In this document: positions 26,847 to 35,218 of the stretch, piece by piece | How positions within the stretch are numbered: the first letter of the stretch is position 1 | Layout: each line of letters begins with the position of its first letter | Origin: Sulfurihydrogenibium sp. | GTDB lineage: Bacteria > Aquificota > Aquificia > Aquificales > Hydrogenothermaceae | Direction: 5' to 3' | DNA: 36,307 nucleotides | Assembly: GCF_028276765.1 (NCBI RefSeq) | Contig: NZ_JAPYVU010000015.1 | Location: 1-36,307 of the forward strand | Position numbers and translations under genes: made by a program | Notes under the pieces: model-generated | Databases searched by the model: none | Told to the model about the DNA's origin: nothing | What the model saw: only the letters and a program-made list of their open reading frames with translations

Positions 26847-27392
26847 ATGTCAAGAATAGGAAAAAAACCGATAGATATTCCTAAGGGAGTTGAGGTTTCG
26901 ATCGCTCCAGATAATACTGTTAGCGTAAAAGGTCCAAAAGGTCAAATCTCCTATAAATTTCATCCAAATGTATCAATAGTAAAAAAGGAAAATCAAATAG
27001 TCGTTGAAAGAAAATCTGATGACCCATTTTCACGAGCGATTCATGGAACTACAAGAGCACTCTTAAATAATATGGTTAAAGGCGTAACAGAAGGTTTTAC
27101 AGAAGAGCTTGAAATTGTTGGTATTGGTTATAGAGCAGCTGTAAAAGGAAATAACTTAGAATTAACCTTAGGATATTCCCATCCTGTAATTTATCCAATT
27201 CCAAAAGATGTGCAAATAACCGTAGAAAATAACACTAACATTAAGATCACAGGTGTTGATAAACAAAGAGTTGGTCAAGTTGCTGCAGAAATTAGGTCAT
27301 TTAGAGAGCCAGACCCATACAAAGGAAAAGGTATAAGATATAAAGGTGAAGTGATCAAGCTAAAAGCTGGTAAAACTGTAGGTAAAAAATAA
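26847..27392 (+). CDS. rplF: 50S ribosomal protein L6
   Basis: L6 lies near the sarcin-ricin loop and the factor-binding site. It has 181 residues made of two related domains. It begins [17 protein letters not shown] and carries the C-terminal signature [27 protein letters not shown] precedes the ATG. Confidence 0.99.
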   Translation: MSRIGKKPIDIPKGVEVSIAPDNTVSVKGPKGQISYKFHPNVSIVKKENQIVVERKSDDPFSRAIHGTTRALLNNMVKGVTEGFTEELEIVGIGYRAAVKGNNLELTLGYSHPVIYPIPKDVQITVENNTNIKITGVDKQRVGQVAAEIRSFREPDPYKGKGIRYKGEVIKLKAGKTVGKK

Positions 27393-27407
27393 TCAAGGAG
27401 CGTAAGG

Positions 27408-27779
27408 ATGGCAGCAAAAACTAGGAATGAAGCAAGAATAATTAGACATAAAAGAATAAGAAAAAAAATCTTTGGAACAGCTGAAAGACCAAGATTAGCT
27501 TTTTACAGAAGCTTGAATGCTATTTATGCCCAAATAATAAACGATGAAACTGGCGAAACACTTGTATCGGCGTCGACTATTGATAGGGATTATGTTGCTA
27601 AGTACGGAAAAAGGGGCGGAAAATCTATAGAGGATGCTAAAAAATTGGGTCAGTTTTTGGCTGAAAAAGCTATCGCAAAAGGTATACGAAACGTTGTTTT
27701 TGATAGAGGAGGCTTTTTGTATCACGGAAAAGTTAAAGCCTTCGCTGATGCAGCTAGAGAAGCTGGATTAAACTTTTAA
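27408..27779 (+). CDS. rplR: 50S ribosomal protein L18
   Basis: L18 binds 5S rRNA together with L5. The 123 residues include the basic N-terminal tail ([20 protein letters not shown]) and the conserved [20 protein letters not shown] end. CAAGGAG precedes the ATG by a short spacer. The stop is directly followed by the rpsE ribosome binding site. Confidence 0.98.
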   Translation: MAAKTRNEARIIRHKRIRKKIFGTAERPRLAFYRSLNAIYAQIINDETGETLVSASTIDRDYVAKYGKRGGKSIEDAKKLGQFLAEKAIAKGIRNVVFDRGGFLYHGKVKAFADAAREAGLNF

Positions 27780-27790
27780 AGGAGAGAGTG

Positions 27791-28375
27791 ATGGGTGTAA
27801 GAAATATAGAAAGATTAATTGAGCAAAGAATTAAAGAAAATCCAATAAATCCAGATACTCTTAACTTAGAAGAAAAGGTTGTTGAAATTAGAAGAACAAC
27901 TCGTGTTATGGAAGGTGGAAGACGTTTTTCATTCAGCACACTTGCTATAGTAGGCGATAGAAATGGTCATGTTGGATTTGGACATGGTAAGGCGAGAGAA
28001 GTTCCACCGTCTATTGCGAAAGCTATAGCAGATGCAAAAAAAAGAATTATTAAAGTTCCTTTAATTGAGGGTACTATTCCTCACGATGTTTATGGAGAAT
28101 ATGACTCGGCAGTGGTTTTATTAAAACCTGCCAGAAGAGGTACAGGTGTGGTTGCAGGCGGACCAATGAGGCCAGTATTGGAGCTCTTAGGAGTTACGGA
28201 CGTTTTAGCAAAAATCGTTGGAAGAACTACAAACCCTAATGCTGTAGTTAGAGCAACCTTTGACGCTCTTTTAAAGCTCAAATCACCAGAAGAAGTTGCA
28301 AAAGTAAGAGGATTAGAAGAGGAAAAAATAAAATCCGTATATAGAATTTATGCAAAAGGGGTGCCTGTAAGATGA
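27791..28375 (+). CDS. rpsE: 30S ribosomal protein S5
   Basis: S5 lines the mRNA entry channel and influences accuracy. I choose ATG 27791 (194 residues), since AAAGGAG ends 6-7 bases upstream; an in-frame GTG at 27788 would be too close. The N-terminal double-stranded RNA-binding domain shows RVMEGGRRFSFSTLAIVGD and GHVGFGHGKAREVP. The stop overlaps the rpmD start by 4 bases. Confidence 0.98.
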   Translation: MGVRNIERLIEQRIKENPINPDTLNLEEKVVEIRRTTRVMEGGRRFSFSTLAIVGDRNGHVGFGHGKAREVPPSIAKAIADAKKRIIKVPLIEGTIPHDVYGEYDSAVVLLKPARRGTGVVAGGPMRPVLELLGVTDVLAKIVGRTTNPNAVVRATFDALLKLKSPEEVAKVRGLEEEKIKSVYRIYAKGVPVR

Positions 28376-28551
28376 AAATAAAAGTCAAATTAATTAGAGG
28401 ATTTGCTGGTAAAGGCGAAAAACAAAAGCAAGCGCTAAGGTCTCTTGGATTGAAGAAAATTTATCAAGAAAGAATTTTAGAAAAAAATCCTGCAGTTCTT
28501 GGTAATTTAGAAAAAGTAAGACACTTAGTTAAAGTGGAGGAAGTTGAATAA
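28372..28551 (+). CDS. rpmD: 50S ribosomal protein L30
   Basis: A 59-residue protein beginning [20 protein letters not shown] and continuing [10 protein letters not shown], then [20 protein letters not shown]. These are the two conserved blocks of bacterial L30. It overlaps rpsE by 4 bases (ATGA) and rplO by 1 base (TAATG), so it is wedged between both neighbours. The order rpsE-rpmD-rplO is the normal spc order. Confidence 0.97.
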   Translation: MKIKVKLIRGFAGKGEKQKQALRSLGLKKIYQERILEKNPAVLGNLEKVRHLVKVEEVE

Positions 28552-29009
28552 TGAGATTACATGAATTAAAACCTAACAAAGGTGCAACTCATAAAAAGAA
28601 AAGGGTAGGTAGAGGAATCGGATCAGGACATGGAAAGACTTCAACAAGAGGTCACAAAGGACAAAAGTCAAGGTCTGGTGATTCTAAGGTTCCGGCAAGA
28701 TTTGAAGGCGGACAAACTCCATTTATAATGAGAATTCCAAAAAGAGGGTTTAAAAATCCTTCAAAAGTAGAGTATGAAATTGTTAATTTGAAAGCCATTG
28801 AAAATAAATTTAATGAAAATGAAGAGGTTAATCCTCAAACCTTAAAAGAGAAAGGTTTAGTGAAAAAAGGAGAATGTGTAAAAATCCTTGGCGATGGCCG
28901 GTTAACCAAAAAATTAACTGTTAAAGCTCACGCTTTTTCAGCTTCAGCTGAAGAGAAAATTAAATCAGCAGGCGGAATAGTTGAAAAATTAACAACGGAG
29001 ACAACTTGA
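28551..29009 (+). CDS. rplO: 50S ribosomal protein L15
   Basis: L15 is a late-assembling 50S protein with a long N-terminal extension into the rRNA core. The 152-residue protein begins [20 protein letters not shown], followed by [20 protein letters not shown], the family hallmark. TGGAGG lies inside the rpmD end. Its stop overlaps the TTG start of secY by 3 bases (TTGA). Confidence 0.98.
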   Translation: MRLHELKPNKGATHKKKRVGRGIGSGHGKTSTRGHKGQKSRSGDSKVPARFEGGQTPFIMRIPKRGFKNPSKVEYEIVNLKAIENKFNENEEVNPQTLKEKGLVKKGECVKILGDGRLTKKLTVKAHAFSASAEEKIKSAGGIVEKLTTETT

Positions 29010-30298
29010 TAGAAAAAATAATAAACATACTCCAAATAAAAGAATTAAGAAATAAAATTCTTTTTACTTTAATTATGCTTGCTGTTTATAGATTGGGGAC
29101 TCACATACCAGTCCCCGGTATTAATTCTGAAGCCTTACTTCATTATTTCAACTCTTCAGGCGGAGTACTATTTAATATCTACAATCTATTCTCAGGTGGA
29201 GCCTTAGGAAGGTTCTCTGTTTTTGCCCTTGGAGTAATGCCATACATCTCTGCCTCCATTATTATGCAGCTTTTAACTGCAGTCATTCCATCCTTAGAAC
29301 GCCTTCAGAAGGAAGAAGGCGATTATGGTAGATGGAAGATTTCTCAATACACAAGATATTTAACCATCGCAATTGCAGGCTTTCAATCTTTAGGTTTATC
29401 AATATGGTTATCTAATCTAAAAACAGAAACTGGAGCATCTTTAATTTCCATATCTCCTTTTTGGTTTGTGATTCTTACAACCGTTATAGTTACAACCGGA
29501 ACAGTATTTTTAATGTGGATCGGGGAGAAAATCACCGAGTTTGGCATTGGAAACGGTATTTCAATGATTATTTTGGCAGGTATAGTTGCTGGTATAATTC
29601 CTGCTATCATAAAAACATACGAGCTTTTAAAAGTTGGCGAACTTTCAATATTAACAATTTTGATAGCTGTGTTGATAATAGTATTGGTTGTAGCCGGTAT
29701 AGTTTATATTCAAGAAGCAGAAAGAAGGATTCCTATACACCATGCAAGAAGGTCTATATCAATTGTAAGTTATTCTGCATCTTATCTTCCATTTAAACTT
29801 AATCCATCAGGAGTGATTCCGATCATTTTTGCCGTTGCAATTTTAATGTTCCCGGCAACAATAGCCCAATTTTTTGCAGGACATAGTGAAATAGCACGTA
29901 TTATCGTTGATTATTTATCTCCACAAAGCTACGTTTATTTTGTTTTATACGTTGGACTAATTATCTTTTTCTCATATTTTTATACTGCAATTTTAATTAA
30001 TCCTATAGATATAGCAGATAACTTAAGAAAAAGCGGTGCATTTATACCCGGTGTTAGAGCAGGAACTCAAACGGTTGAATATTTAAATTATGTATTAACA
30101 AGGCTTGTTTTTGCTGGTTCCATTTTCTTAGCCGTTATAGCGGTATTACCAATGATACTAATTAAACTCTTAAATGTTCCATTTTATTTTGGTGGTACAT
30201 CAGCTTTAATCGTAGTAGTCGTTGCCCTTGATACAATCCATCAAATTGAAGCTTATTTAGCCATGAAAAAGTATGAAGGATTTTTAAAGAGAGGTTAG
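29006..30298 (+). CDS. secY: Preprotein translocase subunit SecY
   Basis: SecY is the channel of the Sec translocon in the inner membrane, working with SecE (encoded at 2421) and SecA. The 430-residue protein has about ten hydrophobic membrane segments. Conserved features are [13 protein letters not shown] in the first segment, [11 protein letters not shown] in the second, and the cytoplasmic loop QEAERRIPI. The start is TTG at 29006, set by GGAG (28997-29000) 5 bases upstream and overlapping the rplO stop. No in-frame ATG nearby would keep the conserved N terminus. Confidence 0.97.
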   Translation: MIEKIINILQIKELRNKILFTLIMLAVYRLGTHIPVPGINSEALLHYFNSSGGVLFNIYNLFSGGALGRFSVFALGVMPYISASIIMQLLTAVIPSLERLQKEEGDYGRWKISQYTRYLTIAIAGFQSLGLSIWLSNLKTETGASLISISPFWFVILTTVIVTTGTVFLMWIGEKITEFGIGNGISMIILAGIVAGIIPAIIKTYELLKVGELSILTILIAVLIIVLVVAGIVYIQEAERRIPIHHARRSISIVSYSASYLPFKLNPSGVIPIIFAVAILMFPATIAQFFAGHSEIARIIVDYLSPQSYVYFVLYVGLIIFFSYFYTAILINPIDIADNLRKSGAFIPGVRAGTQTVEYLNYVLTRLVFAGSIFLAVIAVLPMILIKLLNVPFYFGGTSALIVVVVALDTIHQIEAYLAMKKYEGFLKRG

Positions 30299-30302
30299 GA
30301 AA

Positions 30303-30938
30303 ATGTCTAAGATAGTTATCTTTCTTGGGCCACCAGGGGCCGGCAAAGGAACGCAGGCACAGCTGTTGAAAGAAAGAAGTGGCTTTATTCAAATTTCAAC
30401 GGGAGATTTATTAAGAGAAGCAGTAAAAAATCAAACAGAGTTGGGTAAATTAGCAAAACGATACATGGACGAAGGAAAGCTTGTTCCGGATGACCTTATT
30501 ATTTCTTTAATCAAGGAAAAATTACAAGAATATGCGGATAAAAATATAATTTTTGATGGCTTTCCAAGAACAATTCCACAAGCTGAAAGCTTAGATAATT
30601 TATTATCCCAGCTAAATAAAAACATTGATGCTGTTATTCTCTTTAAAATCGAGGATGAAGAAGTAGTAAAAAGGCTTGCAGGGAGAAGAGTTTGTCCGTC
30701 TTGTGGAGCAGTTTATCATGTGGTTTACAATCCTCCAAAGATTGATGAAATCTGTGATAAGTGTGGAACCAAATTGATACAAAGAGATGATGATAAAGAA
30801 GAGGTTATAAGAAAGCGATTAGAAGTTTACCATCAACAAACAAAACCATTGATTGAATATTATAAAAGTAAAATAGTAGAAATAGATGCAACAGATAACC
30901 CAGAAAATATTTACAATAAAATTGTTTCTATGATATAA
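30303..30938 (+). CDS. adk: Adenylate kinase, zinc-LID form
   Basis: This enzyme interconverts ATP plus AMP with two ADP in the cytoplasm. The 211-residue protein has the P-loop GPPGAGKGTQAQ (9-20), the AMP-binding DGFPRT (85-90) and a LID domain with four cysteines, C131, C134, C151 and C154, which bind structural zinc in thermophilic and Gram-positive forms. It starts 4 bases after the secY stop with TTAGGAA upstream. The 3' end of the gene overlaps a putative promoter for map. Confidence 0.98.
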   Translation: MSKIVIFLGPPGAGKGTQAQLLKERSGFIQISTGDLLREAVKNQTELGKLAKRYMDEGKLVPDDLIISLIKEKLQEYADKNIIFDGFPRTIPQAESLDNLLSQLNKNIDAVILFKIEDEEVVKRLAGRRVCPSCGAVYHVVYNPPKIDEICDKCGTKLIQRDDDKEEVIRKRLEVYHQQTKPLIEYYKSKIVEIDATDNPENIYNKIVSMI

Positions 30939-30939
30939 T
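30910..30939 (+). promoter_or_regulatory. Putative promoter for map at the end of adk
   Basis: TTTACA (30910-30915), 18 bases, TATAAT (30934-30939). The boxes lie across the adk stop. The expected start is near 30946, only about 5 bases before the map ATG at 30951, and map has no visible ribosome binding site. The -10 context TATAATATTTG matches that of the rpsL promoter. Confidence 0.55.
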
Positions 30940-30950
30940 ATTTGATTCAA

Positions 30951-31700
30951 ATGATAGAGTTAAAAACCAAAGAAGAGATTGAGAAGTTAAGGATTGCCAA
31001 CATACATGTGGCAGAAATTTTAAATTTATTAACTGAATATGTAAAGCCCGGGGTTAGTGCTGCTGAGCTTGACGAAATTGCTTTCAATGAATGTAAAAAA
31101 CGAAATGTCAGACCTGCCTTTTTAGGCTTGTATGGTTTTCCGGCTTCATTATGTGTTTCAATAAATGAAGAAGTTGTACATGGTATTCCAAGGAAGGATA
31201 AAATCATAAAAGAAGGCGATATAGTAAGTCTTGATTTTGGTGTAGAATATGAGGGCTGGTATGGTGATGCTGCCATAACGGTTGCAGTTGGCGATATCAG
31301 TGAGAGAAAGCAAAGATTAATAGAAGGTGTCAAATCAGCATTGGATAAAGCTATTGAACTTTGTCACCCGGGCAATAATTTAAAGGATATAGCAAGAGCT
31401 ATAGAAGAAACATTAAAAAGTTATAAATTAACACCTGTTTGTACTTATGGCGGGCATGGTATAGGTAGAAAGCCCCATGAAGAACCTCATGTTACAAACT
31501 GTTTATCAAATGCAGAAAATATTGAACTAAAACCGGGAATGGTTTTAGCTATTGAACCGATGGCTTACTTAGGAAAAGGGAAAATTAGAAAATTAAAGGA
31601 TAATTGGACTATAGTTACAACTGATAAAACACATGCAGCCCATTTTGAACATAGTGTAGCAATTACAGAAAATGGACCATATGTTTTATCAAAAATTTAA
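30951..31700 (+). CDS. map: Methionine aminopeptidase, type I
   Basis: The enzyme removes the initiator methionine from new proteins at the ribosome. All five metal ligands are present in the 249-residue protein: D95, D106, H169, E202 and E233, each two positions before the E. coli equivalents; H78 and H176 are also kept. I choose ATG 30951, giving MIELKTKEEIEKLR; an in-frame TTG at 30942 would add MIQ. Neither has a recognisable Shine-Dalgarno sequence, unusual in this cluster. The secY-adk-map-infA order is common in bacteria outside the Proteobacteria. Confidence 0.96.
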   Translation: MIELKTKEEIEKLRIANIHVAEILNLLTEYVKPGVSAAELDEIAFNECKKRNVRPAFLGLYGFPASLCVSINEEVVHGIPRKDKIIKEGDIVSLDFGVEYEGWYGDAAITVAVGDISERKQRLIEGVKSALDKAIELCHPGNNLKDIARAIEETLKSYKLTPVCTYGGHGIGRKPHEEPHVTNCLSNAENIELKPGMVLAIEPMAYLGKGKIRKLKDNWTIVTTDKTHAAHFEHSVAITENGPYVLSKI

Positions 31701-31715
31701 AAGGATGAAGTAGAA

Positions 31716-31952
31716 ATGGGAAAGAAAAAAGAAGGTCAAGAAAAGGAAAAAGGAATAGTTTTAGAAGGTACGGTTTTAGAAGCCTTACCTAATGCTATGT
31801 TTAAAGTCCAATTAGAAACAGGGCATGAAGTATTAGCCCACGTTTCAGGTAAGATGAGAATGCACTTCATAAAAATACTTCCGGGTGATAAAGTTAAAGT
31901 TGAATTATCGCCCTATGATTTAACCAGAGGAAGAATTATATTTAGAGTTTAA
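31716..31952 (+). CDS. infA: Translation initiation factor IF-1
   Basis: IF-1 blocks the A site during initiation and supports IF-2 and IF-3. The OB-fold protein has 78 residues, with a lysine- and glutamate-rich tail of about 10 residues before [38 protein letters not shown] and the [11 protein letters not shown] end are the family signature. The start is ATG with AAGGATGAAG upstream. Confidence 0.97.
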   Translation: MGKKKEGQEKEKGIVLEGTVLEALPNAMFKVQLETGHEVLAHVSGKMRMHFIKILPGDKVKVELSPYDLTRGRIIFRV

Positions 31953-31968
31953 AGAAGGAGGAATAATT

Positions 31969-32082
31969 ATGAAAGTTAGAGCATCCGTTAAACCAAGATG
32001 CGAGAAATGTAAGATTATAAGAAGAAAGGGTAGAGTTATGGTTGTTTGTGAAAATCCAAAGCATAAACAAAAACAAGGTTAA
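31969..32082 (+). CDS. rpmJ: 50S ribosomal protein L36 (zinc form)
   Basis: A 37-residue protein starting [21 protein letters not shown]11, C14, C27 and H32 form the single zinc site of the C+ type of L36. It sits between infA and rpsM, its normal place. AAGGAGGA precedes the ATG by 6 bases. The length is the commonest for this family. Confidence 0.97.
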   Translation: MKVRASVKPRCEKCKIIRRKGRVMVVCENPKHKQKQG

Positions 32083-32097
32083 GGAGGCTAATTCAGT

Positions 32098-32448
32098 ATG
32101 GCACGTATAGCAGGCGTAGATTTACCGGATAGAAAAAGGTTAGAGATTGCCTTAACTTACATTTATGGAATTGGTAAGTCAAGAGCCAAGGAAATCTTAG
32201 AGAAAACTGGAATCGATGGAATGAAAAGAGTTGGAGAATTGACTCCAGACGAATTAAATACAATCAGAAGATTTATAGAACAAAATTATAAAGTTGAGGG
32301 TGACCTTAGAAGGGAAGTATCTCTTGCAATTAAAAGACTTATTGATATAGGTTGCTATAGAGGAGTAAGGCATAGATTAGGCCTTCCTGTTAGAGGCCAA
32401 AGAACAAGAACTAATGCAAAAACAAGAAAAGGAAAAAGAAAAAAGTAA
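32098..32448 (+). CDS. rpsM: 30S ribosomal protein S13
   Basis: S13 forms intersubunit bridges from the 30S head and contacts P-site tRNA through its tail. The 116-residue protein has [20 protein letters not shown] at the start and [20 protein letters not shown] near the end, followed by a basic tail. AAGGAGG precedes the ATG. Only 15 bases separate it from rpmJ, so the S4-binding pseudoknot found before rpsM in E. coli has no room here. Confidence 0.99.
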   Translation: MARIAGVDLPDRKRLEIALTYIYGIGKSRAKEILEKTGIDGMKRVGELTPDELNTIRRFIEQNYKVEGDLRREVSLAIKRLIDIGCYRGVRHRLGLPVRGQRTRTNAKTRKGKRKK

Positions 32449-32473
32449 TTTAATACGAAGAGGTGTATAAAAA

Positions 32474-32863
32474 ATGGCAAAAAAAAGAAAGACTGTTAAA
32501 AAAGTAAAAAGAACGGTAACATCTGGAATTGTTCATGTCCAATCTACGTTTAACAATACAATTGTGACTATTACTGATAAAGAAGGAAATACCTTAACAT
32601 GGGCATCAGGTGGTACAGAAGGTTTTAAGGGAACAAGAAAAAGTACTCCATATGCTGCTCAACTTGCAGCTCAAAAAGCAGCAAAAAAGGCTATGGATGA
32701 ATATGGATTGAAAGAAGTTGAAGTATGGGTTAAAGGTCCTGGCGCCGGTAGAGAACCTGCTATAAGAACATTAGCTGCGATGGGACTTACCATTAAAGCG
32801 ATTAGAGATGTTACACCTATACCTCACAACGGATGTCGTCCACCAAGTAAAAGGAGGGTTTAA
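32474..32863 (+). CDS. rpsK: 30S ribosomal protein S11
   Basis: S11 lies on the 30S platform near the E-site codon. The 129-residue protein shows [19 protein letters not shown] and ends with the [14 protein letters not shown] signature. AAGAGGTG precedes the ATG. It is followed by rpsD after 3 bases. Confidence 0.99.
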   Translation: MAKKRKTVKKVKRTVTSGIVHVQSTFNNTIVTITDKEGNTLTWASGGTEGFKGTRKSTPYAAQLAAQKAAKKAMDEYGLKEVEVWVKGPGAGREPAIRTLAAMGLTIKAIRDVTPIPHNGCRPPSKRRV

Positions 32864-32866
32864 TTT

Positions 32867-33481
32867 ATGGGTAGATATATAGGACCATGGACAAAAATCA
32901 GTAGAAGATTAGGAGTTTTTGTTGGTGGTGATTTAGAATCCTTTCAAAAGAGAAATTTCCCACCAGGTCAACATGGTAGAATTCAAGGAAGAAAAAAACT
33001 TTCAGACTATGGAGTTAGATTACAAGAAAAACAAAAATTAAGATTTCTATACGGTGGAATTAGAGAAGGGCAATTTAGAAGATATTTTGAGAGAGCCTCT
33101 AAAGCAGCTGGAAATACTGGTACAGTATTGTTACAATTGCTTGAAAGAAGACTTGATAATGTTGTATACAGACTTGGTTTTGCGAAAACAAGACTTCAGG
33201 CAAGACAATTGGTTAAACATGGCCATTTCTTAGTAAATGGAAAAAAGGTAGATATTCCATCTTACGAAGTTGACAAAGGTGATATTATTGAAGTTAGAGA
33301 AAAAAGTAAAAAGTTAGCACTTTTTAAAGAAAATTTAGAAAGCAGAGACCCTCGTTCTATTCCAAAATGGTTAGAGCTCGATAAAGATAATCTTAGAGGC
33401 AAGGTTGTTGAAATTCCAGAAGAAATTGAATTAGAAATTCCAGTTAACGTTCAGTACATCATTGAGTACTACTCAATGTAA
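32867..33481 (+). CDS. rpsD: 30S ribosomal protein S4 (zinc-free form)
   Basis: S4 starts 16S rRNA assembly and shapes the mRNA entry path; in several bacteria it represses its own operon by binding an mRNA pseudoknot. The 204-residue protein lacks the N-terminal zinc cysteines of the C+ form. NFPPGQHGR is conserved and the S4 RNA-binding domain begins at RRLDNVVYRLGFAKTRLQAR. AAGGAGGG precedes the ATG inside the rpsK end. A GC-rich structured spacer follows before rpoA. Confidence 0.99.
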   Translation: MGRYIGPWTKISRRLGVFVGGDLESFQKRNFPPGQHGRIQGRKKLSDYGVRLQEKQKLRFLYGGIREGQFRRYFERASKAAGNTGTVLLQLLERRLDNVVYRLGFAKTRLQARQLVKHGHFLVNGKKVDIPSYEVDKGDIIEVREKSKKLALFKENLESRDPRSIPKWLELDKDNLRGKVVEIPEEIELEIPVNVQYIIEYYSM

Positions 33482-33486
33482 TAAAT

Positions 33487-33563
33487 ACTCCCCAAAACCG
33501 CCTGCCGGGTATGGGGGTCAAAACAGGCGGTAAATAAGTAGCCCGGCACCGGTGCGTACCGGT
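33487..33563 (+). promoter_or_regulatory. GC-rich structured spacer before rpoA (pseudoknot-capable)
   Basis: CCGCCTG (33498-33504) pairs perfectly with CAGGCGG (33524-33530). ACTCCC (33487-33492) can pair with GGGGGT (33513-33518) with one T-G pair, giving an H-type pseudoknot with two CAAAA loops. CCGGG (33505-33509) is also complementary to CCCGG (33542-33546), and ACCGG (33548-33552) to CCGGT (33559-33563). It stands out as a GC island in an AT-rich genome. No T tract follows. An S4-responsive or processing element is possible; its function is unknown. Confidence 0.6.
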
Positions 33564-33579
33564 TTAATATGGAGTTAGA

Positions 33580-34557
33580 ATGTCATTGTTAGATTTTGTA
33601 ATGCCAACAAAAATTTACTGGGATGAAACAACTAAAACAGATACATACGGAAAGCTTTATGTAGAACCGTTAGAGAGAGGGTTTGGTATAACTATTGGTA
33701 ATGCGTTAAGAAGAGTTTTACTCTCTTCATTACCAGGAGGAGCAATTACAGCTGTTAAAATAATGGGTGTTCCTCACGAGTTTTCAACAATCAAAGGTGT
33801 GATAGAAGATGTAGTTGAAATAGTATTAAATTTAAAACAAATAAGACTAAAAATAGATGAGAATATAGAAAGAGATTTTGCTATATTAGAAGTAGAAAAT
33901 GTGGGTAAAGTTTATGCAAAAGACATAAAATTTCCCGCAGGAATAGAGTTAGTTACGCCAGATGTACACATTTGCACAATATCTGAACCTATAAAATTAC
34001 AAATGGAATTTAGAGTAGAAAGGGGTATTGGTTATAAAACAGTTGAAGAATTAGAGCCTATTTCTGAAATAGGCTGGATACTTATAGATACAGCTTTTTC
34101 TCCAATTAAAAGAGTTGCCTTTAATGTAGAACCTACAAGGGTTGGAGACAAGACAGACTATGATAAATTAATTTTAGAAATCGAAACAGATGGAACAATT
34201 ACACCGGACGAAGCATTAATAAAAGCAACAAACATTCTTATTGATCATTTCAATATTTTACAAAAACCAACCGTTAGAAAAGTTCAGACGATCAAGAAAA
34301 CTGTAGCTCCAAAGCTTGAAGAAATAAAGATTGAAGAAGATAAACTTTCTTTATCTATAGATGAGCTTGAAATTTCTTCAAGAACTATAAACGCTCTCAG
34401 AAAAATAGGAGTAAATACAATTGGCGACCTAGTAAAACTATCTGAAGAAGATTTAAAAGAAGCTAAAAGCATCGGTAGAAAATCTTTAAAAGAAATCAAG
34501 GACGCTTTAACAGAAATAGGATTAGAATTGGCTCCATCAAAATCAACATCTCAATAA
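33580..34557 (+). CDS. rpoA: RNA polymerase alpha subunit
   Basis: Alpha dimerizes to start RNA polymerase assembly and its C-terminal domain binds UP elements and activators. The 325-residue protein has the N-terminal signature EPLERGFGITIGNALRRVLL (29-48). A linker follows, then the C-terminal domain (about 250-318) with helix-hairpin-helix features in RKIGVNTIGDLVKLSEEDL and SIGRKSLKEIKDAL. ATG 33580 lies 7 bases after GGAG, downstream of the structured spacer that separates it from rpsD. Confidence 0.99.
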   Translation: MSLLDFVMPTKIYWDETTKTDTYGKLYVEPLERGFGITIGNALRRVLLSSLPGGAITAVKIMGVPHEFSTIKGVIEDVVEIVLNLKQIRLKIDENIERDFAILEVENVGKVYAKDIKFPAGIELVTPDVHICTISEPIKLQMEFRVERGIGYKTVEELEPISEIGWILIDTAFSPIKRVAFNVEPTRVGDKTDYDKLILEIETDGTITPDEALIKATNILIDHFNILQKPTVRKVQTIKKTVAPKLEEIKIEEDKLSLSIDELEISSRTINALRKIGVNTIGDLVKLSEEDLKEAKSIGRKSLKEIKDALTEIGLELAPSKSTSQ

Positions 34558-34572
34558 AAGGAGGCTCAAAAA

Positions 34573-34938
34573 ATGCGTCATAGAGTAAAAACAAAGAGTT
34601 TTCACAGAAGAAAAGAACATAGAGAAGCTTTATTTATAAATCTTGCAAAAAGTTTAATACTCCATGGAAGAATAGAAACGACTCTCCCAAAAGCAAAAGC
34701 TTTAAGGTCTTTTATTGAGAAGCTTGTAACCTTGGCTAAAGAAGATACTATCCATGCAAAAAGATTGTTAGCTCAAAGATTAAAAGACCAAAAGGTTGCA
34801 AGGAAGTTGTACACTGAGATAGCACCATTATTTAAAGAGAGAAATGGTGGATATACAAGAATTTATAAATTAGAGAAAAGAAGAATTGGAGATGGCGGAG
34901 AAATTGCTATCATTGAATTTGTAGAATATCCAAGTTAA
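34573..34938 (+). CDS. rplQ: 50S ribosomal protein L17
   Basis: L17 is a 50S protein near the tunnel exit and the last gene of the alpha group. The 121-residue protein begins [20 protein letters not shown], ends with [16 protein letters not shown] and is of usual length. AAAGGAGG precedes the ATG, 15 bases after rpoA. The cluster ends here; the next gene is convergent. Confidence 0.98.
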   Translation: MRHRVKTKSFHRRKEHREALFINLAKSLILHGRIETTLPKAKALRSFIEKLVTLAKEDTIHAKRLLAQRLKDQKVARKLYTEIAPLFKERNGGYTRIYKLEKRRIGDGGEIAIIEFVEYPS

Positions 34939-34963
34939 GCATCATCGTATCTCAATTTTTTGT

Positions 34964-34991
34964 GGCAATGTCTGAAGTTTTGGACATTGCC
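34964..34991. terminator. Hairpin after rplQ, possible terminator
   Basis: GGCAATGTC (34964-34972) pairs perfectly with GACATTGCC (34983-34991), loop of 10 bases. No T tract follows on the plus strand (CTTAGTCCTT); a run of six T lies upstream. It separates the ribosomal cluster from the convergent gene, so a terminator role is plausible but not well supported by sequence. Nothing else recognisable lies in 34992-35091. Confidence 0.45.
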
Positions 34992-35091
34992 CTTAGTCCT
35001 TAGAATGATAGAAAAGGGTTGAATAATAAGCACTAAAGAAAGGATAATATTATTTGTTATTTTTCAGTTGGAGAAGAATTCCCCCTACTAA

Positions 35092-35183
35092 TGTCATTCT
35101 GAGCTGAGCGAAGCGAAGAATCTCTACCTTTTACTTCTTAACTACTCACCTTCTTACCATAGGCCTTTGGCTTCAGTATGACA
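35092..35183 (+). repeat. Dispersed inverted-repeat element, copy B
   Basis: A 92-base unit with ends TGTCATTCTGAG and CTTCAGTATGACA, which are inverted relative to each other (the second reads TGTCATACTGAAG in reverse complement). The left part GAGCGAAGCGAAGAATCTC matches copy A at 374-403, with an added CTGAG. No coding capacity. It lies in the convergent gap between rplQ and the radical SAM gene. Confidence 0.65.
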
Positions 35184-35218
35184 AACAAGGATAAATGTAT
35201 CTTACAACTTGCGAAAAT

